Source: Duganella sacchari
GTDB lineage: Bacteria > Pseudomonadota > Gammaproteobacteria > Burkholderiales > Burkholderiaceae_D
DNA: 64,000 nucleotides
Direction: 5' to 3'
Assembly (NCBI RefSeq): GCF_900143065.1
Contig: NZ_FRCX01000002.1
Span: 496,001 to 560,000, forward strand
Shown here: positions 8,876 to 17,068 of the stretch, one piece after another
Layout: the number at the start of each line of letters is the position of its first letter
Numbering within the stretch: position 1 is the stretch's first letter
Program-made: the position numbers and the translations under genes
The notes under the pieces: generated by a model
Told to the model about the DNA's origin: nothing
The model's input: the letters and a program-made list of their open reading frames with translations, nothing else
Databases searched by the model: none

Positions 8876-9577
8876 TCAGCCATGCTCGCGGCGACGCAGC
8901 TGCTCCATATAGTTGTAGACCGTGAAGCGCGAGACATGCAGCGCTGCTGCCGCGCGCTCCACGCCTCCCTTGACGATGAAAAGGCCGCGTCGCTGCATGG
9001 CGCTGACCGCCTGTATCTTTTCCTCGCGCGTCAGGGCTGCTGCGCTGCCTCCCGGTCCGACAGCCTCACTGATAATTTCCTGCATCAGCGTATCCATCTG
9101 CGATTCCGCCGGCGGCGTGGACACAGGGGCCTGCTGCACCACCGGCTTCAGCATCTGCGACAGCCAGCCATGCGCTGCCTGAAAGCCCGACATATCGGCA
9201 TTCAGGCATAGCGTCGCAAACGGTTCGCCGCTTGCATCGCGGAAGATGGCAGAGGCGGAGCGCAATTCGCGGCCATCCGCAGTCACCGTCACATAATCCT
9301 CGACCAGGCTATGCACGGCGCCATCCTGCGATTTAATCCGCGTGGCGGCCGCAAAACCCTTGTCGTTCTGCGGCCCTTCCAGCACCGAGCTGCCTACGCT
9401 GCGGCCGGAAATATGGCCGTTGGCGATGGCGATGGCGATGACCGAATTTTCCGGCTTGCTCACATCGTGCAGCACCACTTCCAGATGCGGCCCGGCCATC
9501 GCCGCCAGCATGTGGACGATGGGCCGCAAGGCGTTGATAACGGCTGCGCGCTCGGCAGCCAATGCAACTGGTTTCAT
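8876..9577 (-). CDS. DauR/YheO-like PAS-HTH transcriptional regulator
   Basis: This protein of about 233 residues has an N-terminal YheO-type PAS-like domain (RAAVINALRPIVHMLAAM, GPHLEVVLHDVSKPENSVIAIANGHISGR) and a C-terminal HTH (RGLFIVKGGVERAAAALHVSRFTVYNYMEQL). DauR, a member of this family, controls D-arginine catabolism in Pseudomonas. The start at 9577 (MKPVALAAER) is chosen because family homology begins there; an in-frame start at 9622 would add an unrelated basic leader and overlap the operator region. It is divergent from the RidA-led operon at 9664 and presumably regulates it. Confidence 0.85.
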   Translation of the reverse strand: MKPVALAAERAAVINALRPIVHMLAAMAGPHLEVVLHDVSKPENSVIAIAIANGHISGRSVGSSVLEGPQNDKGFAAATRIKSQDGAVHSLVEDYVTVTADGRELRSASAIFRDASGEPFATLCLNADMSGFQAAHGWLSQMLKPVVQQAPVSTPPAESQMDTLMQEIISEAVGPGGSAAALTREEKIQAVSAMQRRGLFIVKGGVERAAAALHVSRFTVYNYMEQLRRREHG

Positions 9578-9585
9578 GAAGTCAA

Positions 9586-9639
9586 AACAGTTTGTTGATT
9601 TGTTCTTATATTTTCTCACCATTTAAACAAATTGTTGAT
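9586..9639. promoter_or_regulatory. twin direct repeats in the DauR-like/RidA divergent promoter
   Basis: AACAGTTTGTTGAT (9586-9599) and AACAAATTGTTGAT (9626-9639) match at 12 of 14 positions and are 40 bases apart, about four helical turns. Each carries an AACA...TGTT dyad, and 9626-9636 (AACAAATTGTT) is a perfect palindrome. They lie between the divergent starts at 9577 and 9664, so they are candidate sites for the adjacent regulator. Confidence 0.5.
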
Positions 9640-9663
9640 ACCATAAACGCAAAGGAGACCGAA

Positions 9664-10110
9664 ATGACGCTCAAACGCCTCACCATCATCCTGTCCCTGC
9701 TGGCGTGCACGGGGATTGCGTCGGCTGCCGACGCGGAGTTCTACAATCAAGGCAATCCGCCTGGCCGCCCATTTTCACTGGCGGTGCGCGCCGGAGATGT
9801 GGTTTACCTGTCCGGCCAACTCGGCACGGACGACAAGGGTCTGGTGCCGGGCGGCTTTGAAGCGCAGTCACGCAAGGCGATGGAGAACGTCGCCGCCATC
9901 CTCAAAGGCATGGACCTGGGCATGGACAACGTCATCAAATGCACCATCATGATCGCCGACATGAAGAAATGGGCAGACTTCAACAAGGTCTACGTCAGCT
10001 ACTTCAAGCCGGACCGTCTGCCGGCGCGCAGTGCACTGGGCGCCAACGGCCTGGCCCTGGGTGGCGAAGTGGAAGTTGAATGCATGGCCTATGCGCCATT
10101 GAAGAAATAG
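9664..10110 (+). CDS. exported RidA/YjgF-family protein
   Basis: The 148-residue RidA protein has a clear signal peptide (MTLKRLTIILSLLACTGIASA, cleavage before ADAEF). RidA enzymes deaminate reactive enamine/imine intermediates. The fold motifs are present: VYLSGQLGTDDKG, QSRKAMENVAAIL, the active-site arginine in LPARSALGANGLA and the glutamate-rich VEVECMAYAP. The start follows AAGGAG six bases upstream. It is first in a plus-strand operon with a dipeptidase-like protein (10-base gap) and an amidohydrolase. Canonical RidA is cytosolic, so an exported copy beside two other exported hydrolases suggests a periplasmic reaction series. Confidence 0.88.
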   Translation: MTLKRLTIILSLLACTGIASAADAEFYNQGNPPGRPFSLAVRAGDVVYLSGQLGTDDKGLVPGGFEAQSRKAMENVAAILKGMDLGMDNVIKCTIMIADMKKWADFNKVYVSYFKPDRLPARSALGANGLALGGEVEVECMAYAPLKK

Positions 10111-10120
10111 GGGAAACCGC

Positions 10121-11257
10121 ATGACCACCCGCCGCACCTTCCTGCATGGCGCCGCTGCCGCCAGCCTGGCCTCCGTACACCCTTCGTTTGCCGCGGCACC
10201 GGCGTCACGCGACAAGCATCCGCTCATCATCGATGCGCTGGGCGGTATCGACAATATGAACCTGCCGTCGGTGCGCCGCGACGATCCCGCAGCCGATTTT
10301 GGCATCGACGCGCGCTCCCTCGCCGACGCCAAGGCCTCGGGCCTGAACGCCTTTAATATGACCATCGGCTACGTGTTCGGCGATGCCGACCCTTACGAAA
10401 AAACGCTGGCGGACATCAAATCCTGGAACGCCCTCATACAGCGCCGCTCAGCGGATCTGCTGCTGGTGCGCAGCGTTGCCGACATCCGGCGTGCCCAGAA
10501 CGAGAACCGCATCGGCGTGATTCTCGGATTCCAGAACGCCAGCATGATGGGCAAGGATGCGCGCCGGGTGGAAGTATTTGCCAAGGGTGGCGTGCGTGTC
10601 GTCCAGCTGACGTACAACGGCCCGAACCAGCTGGGCGATGGCGCCATGGTCCCGGCCAATAAAGGCCTGTCGCCGTTTGGCCGCGAAGTAGTGGCGGAGC
10701 TGAACCGCAATCACATGCTGGTGGACCTGAGCCACAGTGGTGAGCAGATCTGTCTTGATGCAATCGGCGCATCTACATCACCAATTATCATCAGCCATAC
10801 AGGCTGCCGCGCCATCGCTGACCTGCCGCGCAACAAGACCGACAAGGAACTGCGCCTGGTGGCGGAGAAAGGCGGCTTTGTCGGCATTTACTTCATGCCT
10901 TTCCTGGCGATGGGCCGGCAGCCGCTAGCCGCCGACCTGGTCGCCCACATCGAACACGCCATCCATATCTGCGGCGAAGACCATGTCGGCATCGGCACTG
11001 ACGGTACCGTCACGCCGATCGATGACATGAAAACGTATCTGAAAGGCCTGGAAGACGAGGTCCGCCAACGCCGCGCTGCCGGCATCAGCGCCCCCGGCGA
11101 ACGTCCGGACATTGTGCCCTTCCTGCCTGACTTGACGGGCAGGGACAAATTCAGAAAGCTGGCCGACCTGCTGGCAAAACGTGGCCACAGCAGCAGCCGC
11201 ATCGAAAAAATCCTGGGCACGAACTTCCTGCGCGTGGCCGATGGCATATGGAGCTGA
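10121..11257 (+). CDS. exported membrane-dipeptidase (M19) family protein with altered metal site
   Basis: This 378-residue protein has a twin-arginine-like signal (TRRTFLHGAAAAS) and an M19 (renal dipeptidase) TIM-barrel. Canonical M19 enzymes bind two zincs through HxD, Glu, His and His. Here the two histidines (His205 in VDLSHSG, His226 in IISHTGCRAI) and Asp294 in VGIGTDG are present. The N-terminal HxD is replaced (IIDALGGIDN) and the bridging Glu position is Gln138 (LGFQNASMM). It may be a mono-metal or non-classical amidase, as in a known M19-like subgroup carrying the FQN motif. It lies between exported RidA and an exported amidohydrolase, one base from the latter's start, so it is probably a periplasmic peptide hydrolase. 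M19 family members often accept D-residues. Confidence 0.85.
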   Translation: MTTRRTFLHGAAAASLASVHPSFAAAPASRDKHPLIIDALGGIDNMNLPSVRRDDPAADFGIDARSLADAKASGLNAFNMTIGYVFGDADPYEKTLADIKSWNALIQRRSADLLLVRSVADIRRAQNENRIGVILGFQNASMMGKDARRVEVFAKGGVRVVQLTYNGPNQLGDGAMVPANKGLSPFGREVVAELNRNHMLVDLSHSGEQICLDAIGASTSPIIISHTGCRAIADLPRNKTDKELRLVAEKGGFVGIYFMPFLAMGRQPLAADLVAHIEHAIHICGEDHVGIGTDGTVTPIDDMKTYLKGLEDEVRQRRAAGISAPGERPDIVPFLPDLTGRDKFRKLADLLAKRGHSSSRIEKILGTNFLRVADGIWS

Positions 11258-11258
11258 G

Positions 11259-12602
11259 ATGACGTTGAAGTACGCCGCACTGGCATTGAGCATCGCCACG
11301 CTGGCCGCACACGCCGGCACCGCCAACACCCAGCAGGACCGCCTCGACAAGCTGAATGGCAAAGCACTGGGCCGGGTCATCTATCGCGGCGCCACGCTGA
11401 TTGATGGCACGCCATCCGCGCCGCGCGCCAACATGGCGGTGATCGTCAAGGACGACCGTATCGAAGCCGTCATCCCCAGTAGCCAGCTAAGCCCGCAGCT
11501 GACCGCCGGCGCCCGCATGGTCGATGTGAGCGGCCAATACGTGCTGCCTGGCCTGATCGACTCCCACGTTCACTACGCCACCAATCCGGATAGGCCTTAC
11601 GCCGAGGCGGAGCTGAAACGCAGCATCTACGGCGGCGTGACCGGCGTGCGCGATATGGCCGGTGATGCACGCGAACTGGCCGGACTGTCGCGTGACGCGC
11701 TGTTGAACCGCATCCCGTCGCCGGACATCTTCTATGCGTCGCTGGTCGCAGGTCCCAGCTTTTTCAAAGACCCGCGTACCGTGGTCGCGGCGCTGGGCGC
11801 ACAGCCCGGCGCCGTGCCATGGCTGTATGCGGTTGACGATCAAACCAGCCTGCCGCTGGCCGTCGCACAGGCGCGCGGCACCGGCGCCACCGGCATGAAA
11901 ATCTATGCCAATCTGCCTGGCACGCTGGTACGCAAGTTGATCGCGGAATCAAAAGCGCAGCATTTCCCGGTATGGACGCACATGCAGGTCTATCCTGCCA
12001 CGCCCTACGATTCGCTGGGCGCAACCGCCGTTTCCCACGCCTGCATGATCGCGCGCCATGTACGTGAAACGGGAAAAGCCGCCTACGGCCACGGCGGCGA
12101 ACCATCGTACGAAGGTCTGACCGCAGAAGATCCGGGCATCAAAGAATACATCGCCGCACTGGCCAGATCCGGCACCATCATGGACGCCACGCTGAGCGTG
12201 TACAAAAACGATGGCCCGCACTGCCACCTGGCGCTGGCTGGCGACATCACACGCGCCATGCATGCAGCCGGCGTCAGGATCATTGCCGGTACCGATACCG
12301 ACAACACCGGCGAAGATCCCTACCCGGCGGTTGACGGCGAACTGGAAAAGCTGGTGCGCTACGCGGGGTTCACACCACAGCAGGCCATCATTGCCGCCAC
12401 CGCCAATGCCGCGCAGGCCTTGGGCAAGCAAACAGAGTTCGGCACGCTGGAGGTGGGCAAATACGCCAATATGCTCTTCCTCCAGCGCGATCCCCTGCAG
12501 GACATCGCCAACATCCGCGCTGTCGTCATGACGGTGAAGCGCGGGCACGAGTTCGCGCGCAGCGACTACAAGTTCACCCCACTGCCTGTGCATGACGACT
12601 GA
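11259..12602 (+). CDS. exported metal-dependent amidohydrolase
   Basis: The 447-residue amidohydrolase-superfamily enzyme has a signal peptide (MTLKYAALALSIATLAAHA). Metal ligands of the binuclear subtype are visible: His103 and His105 in LIDSHVHYA, Lys214 in GMKIYANL, His241 in VWTHMQVYP, His260 in VSHACMI and Asp346 in IAGTDTDN. Similar proteins are prolidase-, imidazolonepropionase- or aryldialkylphosphatase-like and often cleave dipeptides or acyl-amino acids. ATG 11259 follows the previous stop by one base with GGAG at 11250-11253. Together with the RidA and M19 proteins it probably forms a periplasmic peptide-processing set feeding the permease downstream. Confidence 0.85.
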   Translation: MTLKYAALALSIATLAAHAGTANTQQDRLDKLNGKALGRVIYRGATLIDGTPSAPRANMAVIVKDDRIEAVIPSSQLSPQLTAGARMVDVSGQYVLPGLIDSHVHYATNPDRPYAEAELKRSIYGGVTGVRDMAGDARELAGLSRDALLNRIPSPDIFYASLVAGPSFFKDPRTVVAALGAQPGAVPWLYAVDDQTSLPLAVAQARGTGATGMKIYANLPGTLVRKLIAESKAQHFPVWTHMQVYPATPYDSLGATAVSHACMIARHVRETGKAAYGHGGEPSYEGLTAEDPGIKEYIAALARSGTIMDATLSVYKNDGPHCHLALAGDITRAMHAAGVRIIAGTDTDNTGEDPYPAVDGELEKLVRYAGFTPQQAIIAATANAAQALGKQTEFGTLEVGKYANMLFLQRDPLQDIANIRAVVMTVKRGHEFARSDYKFTPLPVHDD

Positions 12603-12606
12603 GTTA

Positions 12607-12632
12607 TGCGAGAATCAATGTTTAATCTCGCA
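12607..12632 (+). other. intercistronic hairpin before the permease gene
   Basis: TGCGAGA (12607-12613) and TCTCGCA (12626-12632) form a 7-bp stem with a 12-base loop, starting five bases after the amidohydrolase stop. The permease ribosome-binding site (GAGGA) follows at once. There is no U-tract, so an mRNA processing or attenuation hairpin is as likely as a terminator. Confidence 0.4.
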
Positions 12633-12643
12633 CAGAGGACTCG

Positions 12644-13978
12644 ATGAGTGAACTTAAGCGCGGCCTGAAAAGCCGGCACATTCAGTTGATCGCGCTAGGC
12701 GGCGCCATAGGCACCGGCCTGTTTCTTGGGATCGCCCAGACCATCCAGATGGCCGGCCCCTCCGTGCTGCTCGGTTATGGCGTCGCGGGCCTGATCGCCT
12801 TCTTCATCATGCGTCAGCTGGGTGAAATGGTGGTGGACGAACCGGTCGCCGGTTCCTTCAGCTACTTCGCCGACAAATACTGCGGCCACTGGGCAGGCTT
12901 CATGGCGGGCTGGAATTACTGGGTGCTGTATGTGCTGGTCAGCATGGCCGAACTGTCGGCGGTCGGCATCTACATCCAGTACTGGTGGCCGGCCGTGCCG
13001 ACCTGGGTCTCGGCGCTGGCCTTCTTCGCCATCATCAACGCCATCAGCCTGTTCAACGTGAAAGCGTTTGGCGAAATGGAGTTCTGGTTTGCGATCATCA
13101 AGGTGCTGGCCATCGTCGGCATGATCGTTTTTGGTGCATACCTGCTGATCTCCGGCGACGCCGGCCCGCAAGCCACCGTCGCCAACCTGTGGCAGCACGG
13201 CGGCTTCTTCCCGCACGGTGTCGGTGGCCTGGTGATGGCGATGGCCGTCATCATGTTCTCGTTTGGTGGCCTGGAGCTGATCGGCATTACCGCCGCCGAG
13301 GCGGATAACCCGTCGCACACCATTCCGAAGGCGACCAACCAGGCCATCTACCGCATCCTGATTTTCTACATCGGCGCGCTGGGCATCCTGCTGTCGCTGT
13401 ACCCATGGGAGAAAGTCGTCACCAGCGGCAGTCCGTTCGTGCTGATCTTCCACGCATTGAACAGCAATCTGGTGGCCCATGCGCTCAACGTGGTGGTGCT
13501 GACGGCGGCGCTGTCCGTGTACAACAGCGGCGTGTACTCCAATACCCGCATGCTGTACGGCCTGGCCAAACAAGGCAATGCACCGAAGTCGCTGCTGACG
13601 GTGAACGCGCGCGGCGTGCCGCTCACGGCGCTGGCTGTGTCGGCGGTGGCGACCGGCATCTGCGTGGTGGTGAACTACTTCATGCCCGGCAAGGCGTTTG
13701 GTTTCCTGATGGGTCTTGTGGTGTCGGCGCTGCTGATCAACTGGGGGCTAATCAGCTGGATACACCTGCGCTTCCGCGCGCACAAGAAAGCCGAAGGCAA
13801 AAGCACGCAGTTCCAGAGCCTCGGCTACCCGCTCACCAACTATCTGTGCCTGGCCTTCCTGGCGGCGATCATGGTGGTGATGTATCTGACGCCAGACCTG
13901 CGCCTGTCGGTCTATCTGATCCCGGTATGGCTGGTGGTGCTGGCCCTGGGCTACAAGCTGGGAGTTAAAAAAGCTTAA
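12644..13978 (+). CDS. APC-superfamily amino-acid permease, AroP/PheP-like
   Basis: This 444-residue inner-membrane permease has about 12 TM segments. The opening SELKRGLKSRHIQLIALGG followed by AIGTGLFLGIAQTIQMAGPS, then IMRQLGEMVVDEPVAGSFS, GWNYWVLYVLVSMAEL and FGEMEFWFAIIKV, matches the enterobacterial aromatic-amino-acid permeases AroP/PheP very closely. It is therefore probably an H+-coupled importer of aromatic or related neutral amino acids. It follows the amidohydrolase by 41 bases and may take up the amino acids released in the periplasm. Aromatic specificity is inferred from subfamily resemblance. Confidence 0.88.
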   Translation: MSELKRGLKSRHIQLIALGGAIGTGLFLGIAQTIQMAGPSVLLGYGVAGLIAFFIMRQLGEMVVDEPVAGSFSYFADKYCGHWAGFMAGWNYWVLYVLVSMAELSAVGIYIQYWWPAVPTWVSALAFFAIINAISLFNVKAFGEMEFWFAIIKVLAIVGMIVFGAYLLISGDAGPQATVANLWQHGGFFPHGVGGLVMAMAVIMFSFGGLELIGITAAEADNPSHTIPKATNQAIYRILIFYIGALGILLSLYPWEKVVTSGSPFVLIFHALNSNLVAHALNVVVLTAALSVYNSGVYSNTRMLYGLAKQGNAPKSLLTVNARGVPLTALAVSAVATGICVVVNYFMPGKAFGFLMGLVVSALLINWGLISWIHLRFRAHKKAEGKSTQFQSLGYPLTNYLCLAFLAAIMVVMYLTPDLRLSVYLIPVWLVVLALGYKLGVKKA

Positions 13979-14004
13979 TTACCTGACATCGGTTTCAAGC
14001 TAGA

Positions 14005-14040
14005 ATCCTGGATGCTCCGGCGCGTGCCGGCTTCCAGGAT
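14005..14040 (+). promoter_or_regulatory. hairpin that overlaps the ribosome-binding site of the first Y_Y_Y kinase
   Basis: ATCCTGGA (14005-14012) pairs perfectly with TCCAGGAT (14033-14040), and an inner CCGGC/GCCGG stem (14017-14021 and 14026-14030) closes around GCGT. The only Shine-Dalgarno-like motif of the gene starting at 14046, AGGA at 14036-14039, is inside the right arm. No U-tract follows, so a translation-control element is as likely as a terminator for the permease gene. Confidence 0.5.
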
Positions 14041-14045
14041 CATTC

Positions 14046-17000
14046 ATGACATCGCGTCTCTCCGCAGTGCCCCGTCTCCTCGCGGGATTCTTCCTCCTCA
14101 CACTGGCCTGCGCGGCACAGGCGCTCAATCCCGCCACCGCACTGCCGGATTATCACCACACCGCCTGGACCAGCAAGGACGGCGCACCCGCGGAAATCGC
14201 CAGCATGGCGCAGACCAGTGACGGCCGCCTGTGGATGGCGAGTCCGTTCGGCTTATATTATTTCGACGGCGTGCGCTTCACGCAGTACAAGCTGCCCCAT
14301 GGCGCCAACTTCCCGGTCTTCATGGTACGCGCCCATCCCAACGGCGACCTGTGGTTCAGCTATGCCGGTGCGGGCGGGCTGTCGGTGCTGCACCCAGACG
14401 GCAAGCTGGAGGAAGTGGTCCCTATCGATAAGATTCCGCCTTCCTCGCAAATGGCCTTCGACGATAACGGCGATGTCTGGACTGGATCTGCGCGCGGCCT
14501 GTTCCGCATACGCCAGGGCCAGGTCAGGCGCTACGGCGCCGAACAGGGCCTGCCCAATGCGATTGCCGATATCCGCGTTGACCGCTATAACCGCTTCTGG
14601 GCTGCCGGATTCAATGCGGTGTATCTGTACGACCGCACGACCGACCGCTTCCAGCAGGTGCGCGCACTACCGGTGAGGTCAGGACTGATTGAGTCGCCCG
14701 ATGGCCGCATCTGGACCACCAATAGCGAAAAGATCGAAGCCCTGCCGGCGCCCGCCGATCCCAGCGCCAGAATGGCGCCGCAAGCAAAGCCAGGCAGCCT
14801 GCCCGGTTTCGGCACCGACTGGGTCGCGCATTTTGACCGCGACGGCAATCTATGGCAGCTGAAATGCCCCAACGATTTGTGCGTGACGCCAGCCCACGTG
14901 GTGGCAAAAACCGATGCCATCGCGGCTGCGCCGAAAGCGGCGGACGGACTCAAAATGGCGCCGGGAGCGACTGCCCTGGCGGGAAATGCCATCCTTGAAG
15001 ACCGCGAGCACAATATCTGGGTCGCCACCATGGAAGGCCTGGACCGCTACCGTGACAACCGCATGCAGCGTTTCCGCTTGTCGAGCAGCCGCGCTGTCTA
15101 CATGACGACGGTCGATGAAAATGGCCAGTTCTGGGCGGCCGATCCCTATAACAACGCAGTCTGGAAACTCAAGGTTGGCGCCGAACCGGAACGGGACCCG
15201 ACGCCAGCCAGCGTCACCGCAAAGAGCCGTGACGGCGGCCTGCTGCTGCCGTGGAAGCGCGATATCGAACACCGCTACCACGGAAAAATCGACAAGATCG
15301 CGATGCCCGAGGTTCCCGACAAAGATGGCCGGCCACAAGACCTGATGGTGCTTGGACTCACCGACGACGGCAAACGTCTTTGGCTGATGACAGTGCAAGC
15401 CGGCTTATTCCTCAAGGATGGTGACGGCCCATGGCTGCCGCGCTCAAAATACAAGCTGCCGCCCAAAATAGTCATGGGGACACCCGGCGCCAAGCCTGGC
15501 CACACCTGGCTTGCCTGCGCCGACGGCACGGTTGTGCTGTTCGACGAAAATGACAGGCAAACCATCTATCCCGCACCGATGGCCGGCCTGGCGACCGGCA
15601 TCTTCACCGATGGCGGGATCGTTGTCGGCGGTGACAAAGGCCTGGCCGTGCTGGTCGGCGACCGGTTCCGGCAACTGACGGCTGCCGATCCAGAGGTTCT
15701 GCAAAACATTTCCGGCCTGGTCGTGACCCCGGATGGCGACCGTTGGCTCAATGGCGGCAAAGGCCTGGTGCACATACGCGGCGAGGACTGGAAGGCGGCC
15801 CTGCTGCACCCGGAGCAGCCCATGCGCTACAGGCTATTCGGCGCCGACGACGGCTATGTCGGCAAGGCGATGCTGGAAAATCGCCATCCAAGCGCAAAGC
15901 TGGACAAAGACGGCCAGCTTTGGCTGAACAGCACGGGCGGCCTGCTGCGCTTCGACACGCGTAACATCAGCCGCAACGACGTCGCCCCGGTCGTCAGCGT
16001 GCAAGGCCTGCACACGGCTGCGGCCAGCTATGCCGTCCAGCCCGACCTGAAGCTGCCCGCCGGCGCCCACAGCTTCAATATCAACTATTCGGCGGCCAGC
16101 CTGCGCCAGCCCGAAGGGGTGCACTTCCAGTACCGGATGGAGGGTGCGGACCGCGATTGGCAGGACGCCGGCCCGCGCCGCACCGCCTATTACACCAATG
16201 TGCCGCCAGGTGCGTACCGCTTCCAGGTCCGTGCCGCCAATGAAGATGACGTGTGGAGTGCGCAGCCGGCTAGCGTCGACTTCGAAATCGAACCAACCGT
16301 GGTGCAAACCTGGTGGTTCCGGGCAGTCTGTGTGCTGGCGATTGGGATTGCCCTGTATCTGCTGTACCTCTACCGCCTGCGCGTCGTCACGGCACGGCTG
16401 GAAGAACGTATGGAAGTACGCCTGGCGGAACGTGAACGCATCGCACGCGCCTTGCACGACACCTTCCTGCAAAGCGTGCAAGGCCTGGTACTGCGGCTGG
16501 ACGCTGCGGTCGATGGACTGCCCGGCGATAGCGCCACCCGCAAATCGCTGGCGCCGATACTGGACAGCGCCCGCGCCAGCATCACGGAAGGCCGTGCGCA
16601 GGTGCATGAGCTGCGCGCATCGCAGCTCGATGAGCTGGAAAGCGGCTTGCGCGACATCGCTGCCCTGCTATCGGCCAGCTATCCCGGTAGCGCGTTTGAG
16701 CTGGCAGTCAGCGGCAAGCGCACCATGCTGCGTGCCGGCGTGGTCGAGGACATTTGCGAAATCGCCCGCGAGGCGGTGCGCAACGCCTTCCAGCATGCCG
16801 AAGCCGAGCGCATCGTGGTGCAGCTGGACTACGGCGCACAGCACTTCACGTTCAGCGTGCGCGATGACGGCAAAGGCATGCCGCCAACGCCAGCTAGCGG
16901 CCACTGGGGACTGGTCGGCATGCGCGAGCGGGCAGCGCGCATCGGTGCGGCGCTGAAAATCGACAGTACACAAGATGCCGGCAGCAGCGTTACAATGACG

Positions 17001-17063
17001 CTCTCCGCGCCACGCGCCTATGCGGGCCACCGCAAATCCTGGTGGCGCCGCCTGTTTGGATAA
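14046..17063 (+). CDS. beta-propeller/Y_Y_Y sensor histidine kinase (first tandem copy)
   Basis: This 1005-residue transmembrane sensor has a signal peptide (ends near AQALNP) and a large periplasmic part made of Reg_prop-type propeller repeats (LPDYHHTAWTSKDGAPAE, DGRLWMASPFGLYYFDG, NIWVATMEGLDRYRDN). A Y_Y_Y domain follows at about 680-745 (FQYRMEGADRDWQ, RRTAYYTNVPPGAYRF), then one TM helix near 755-775. The cytoplasmic HisKA_3 has His804 in RALHDTFLQSVQ, and the HATPase_c has REAVRNAFQHAEAE, DDGKGM and GLVGMRERA. HisKA_3 kinases normally phosphorylate NarL/LuxR-type response regulators, but none is adjacent. The next gene is a close paralogue. The extracellular ligand is unknown; such proteins often sense oligosaccharides or other nutrients. 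Confidence 0.93.
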   Translation: MTSRLSAVPRLLAGFFLLTLACAAQALNPATALPDYHHTAWTSKDGAPAEIASMAQTSDGRLWMASPFGLYYFDGVRFTQYKLPHGANFPVFMVRAHPNGDLWFSYAGAGGLSVLHPDGKLEEVVPIDKIPPSSQMAFDDNGDVWTGSARGLFRIRQGQVRRYGAEQGLPNAIADIRVDRYNRFWAAGFNAVYLYDRTTDRFQQVRALPVRSGLIESPDGRIWTTNSEKIEALPAPADPSARMAPQAKPGSLPGFGTDWVAHFDRDGNLWQLKCPNDLCVTPAHVVAKTDAIAAAPKAADGLKMAPGATALAGNAILEDREHNIWVATMEGLDRYRDNRMQRFRLSSSRAVYMTTVDENGQFWAADPYNNAVWKLKVGAEPERDPTPASVTAKSRDGGLLLPWKRDIEHRYHGKIDKIAMPEVPDKDGRPQDLMVLGLTDDGKRLWLMTVQAGLFLKDGDGPWLPRSKYKLPPKIVMGTPGAKPGHTWLACADGTVVLFDENDRQTIYPAPMAGLATGIFTDGGIVVGGDKGLAVLVGDRFRQLTAADPEVLQNISGLVVTPDGDRWLNGGKGLVHIRGEDWKAALLHPEQPMRYRLFGADDGYVGKAMLENRHPSAKLDKDGQLWLNSTGGLLRFDTRNISRNDVAPVVSVQGLHTAAASYAVQPDLKLPAGAHSFNINYSAASLRQPEGVHFQYRMEGADRDWQDAGPRRTAYYTNVPPGAYRFQVRAANEDDVWSAQPASVDFEIEPTVVQTWWFRAVCVLAIGIALYLLYLYRLRVVTARLEERMEVRLAERERIARALHDTFLQSVQGLVLRLDAAVDGLPGDSATRKSLAPILDSARASITEGRAQVHELRASQLDELESGLRDIAALLSASYPGSAFELAVSGKRTMLRAGVVEDICEIAREAVRNAFQHAEAERIVVQLDYGAQHFTFSVRDDGKGMPPTPASGHWGLVGMRERAARIGAALKIDSTQDAGSSVTMTLSAPRAYAGHRKSWWRRLFG

Positions 17064-17068
17064 TCAGA

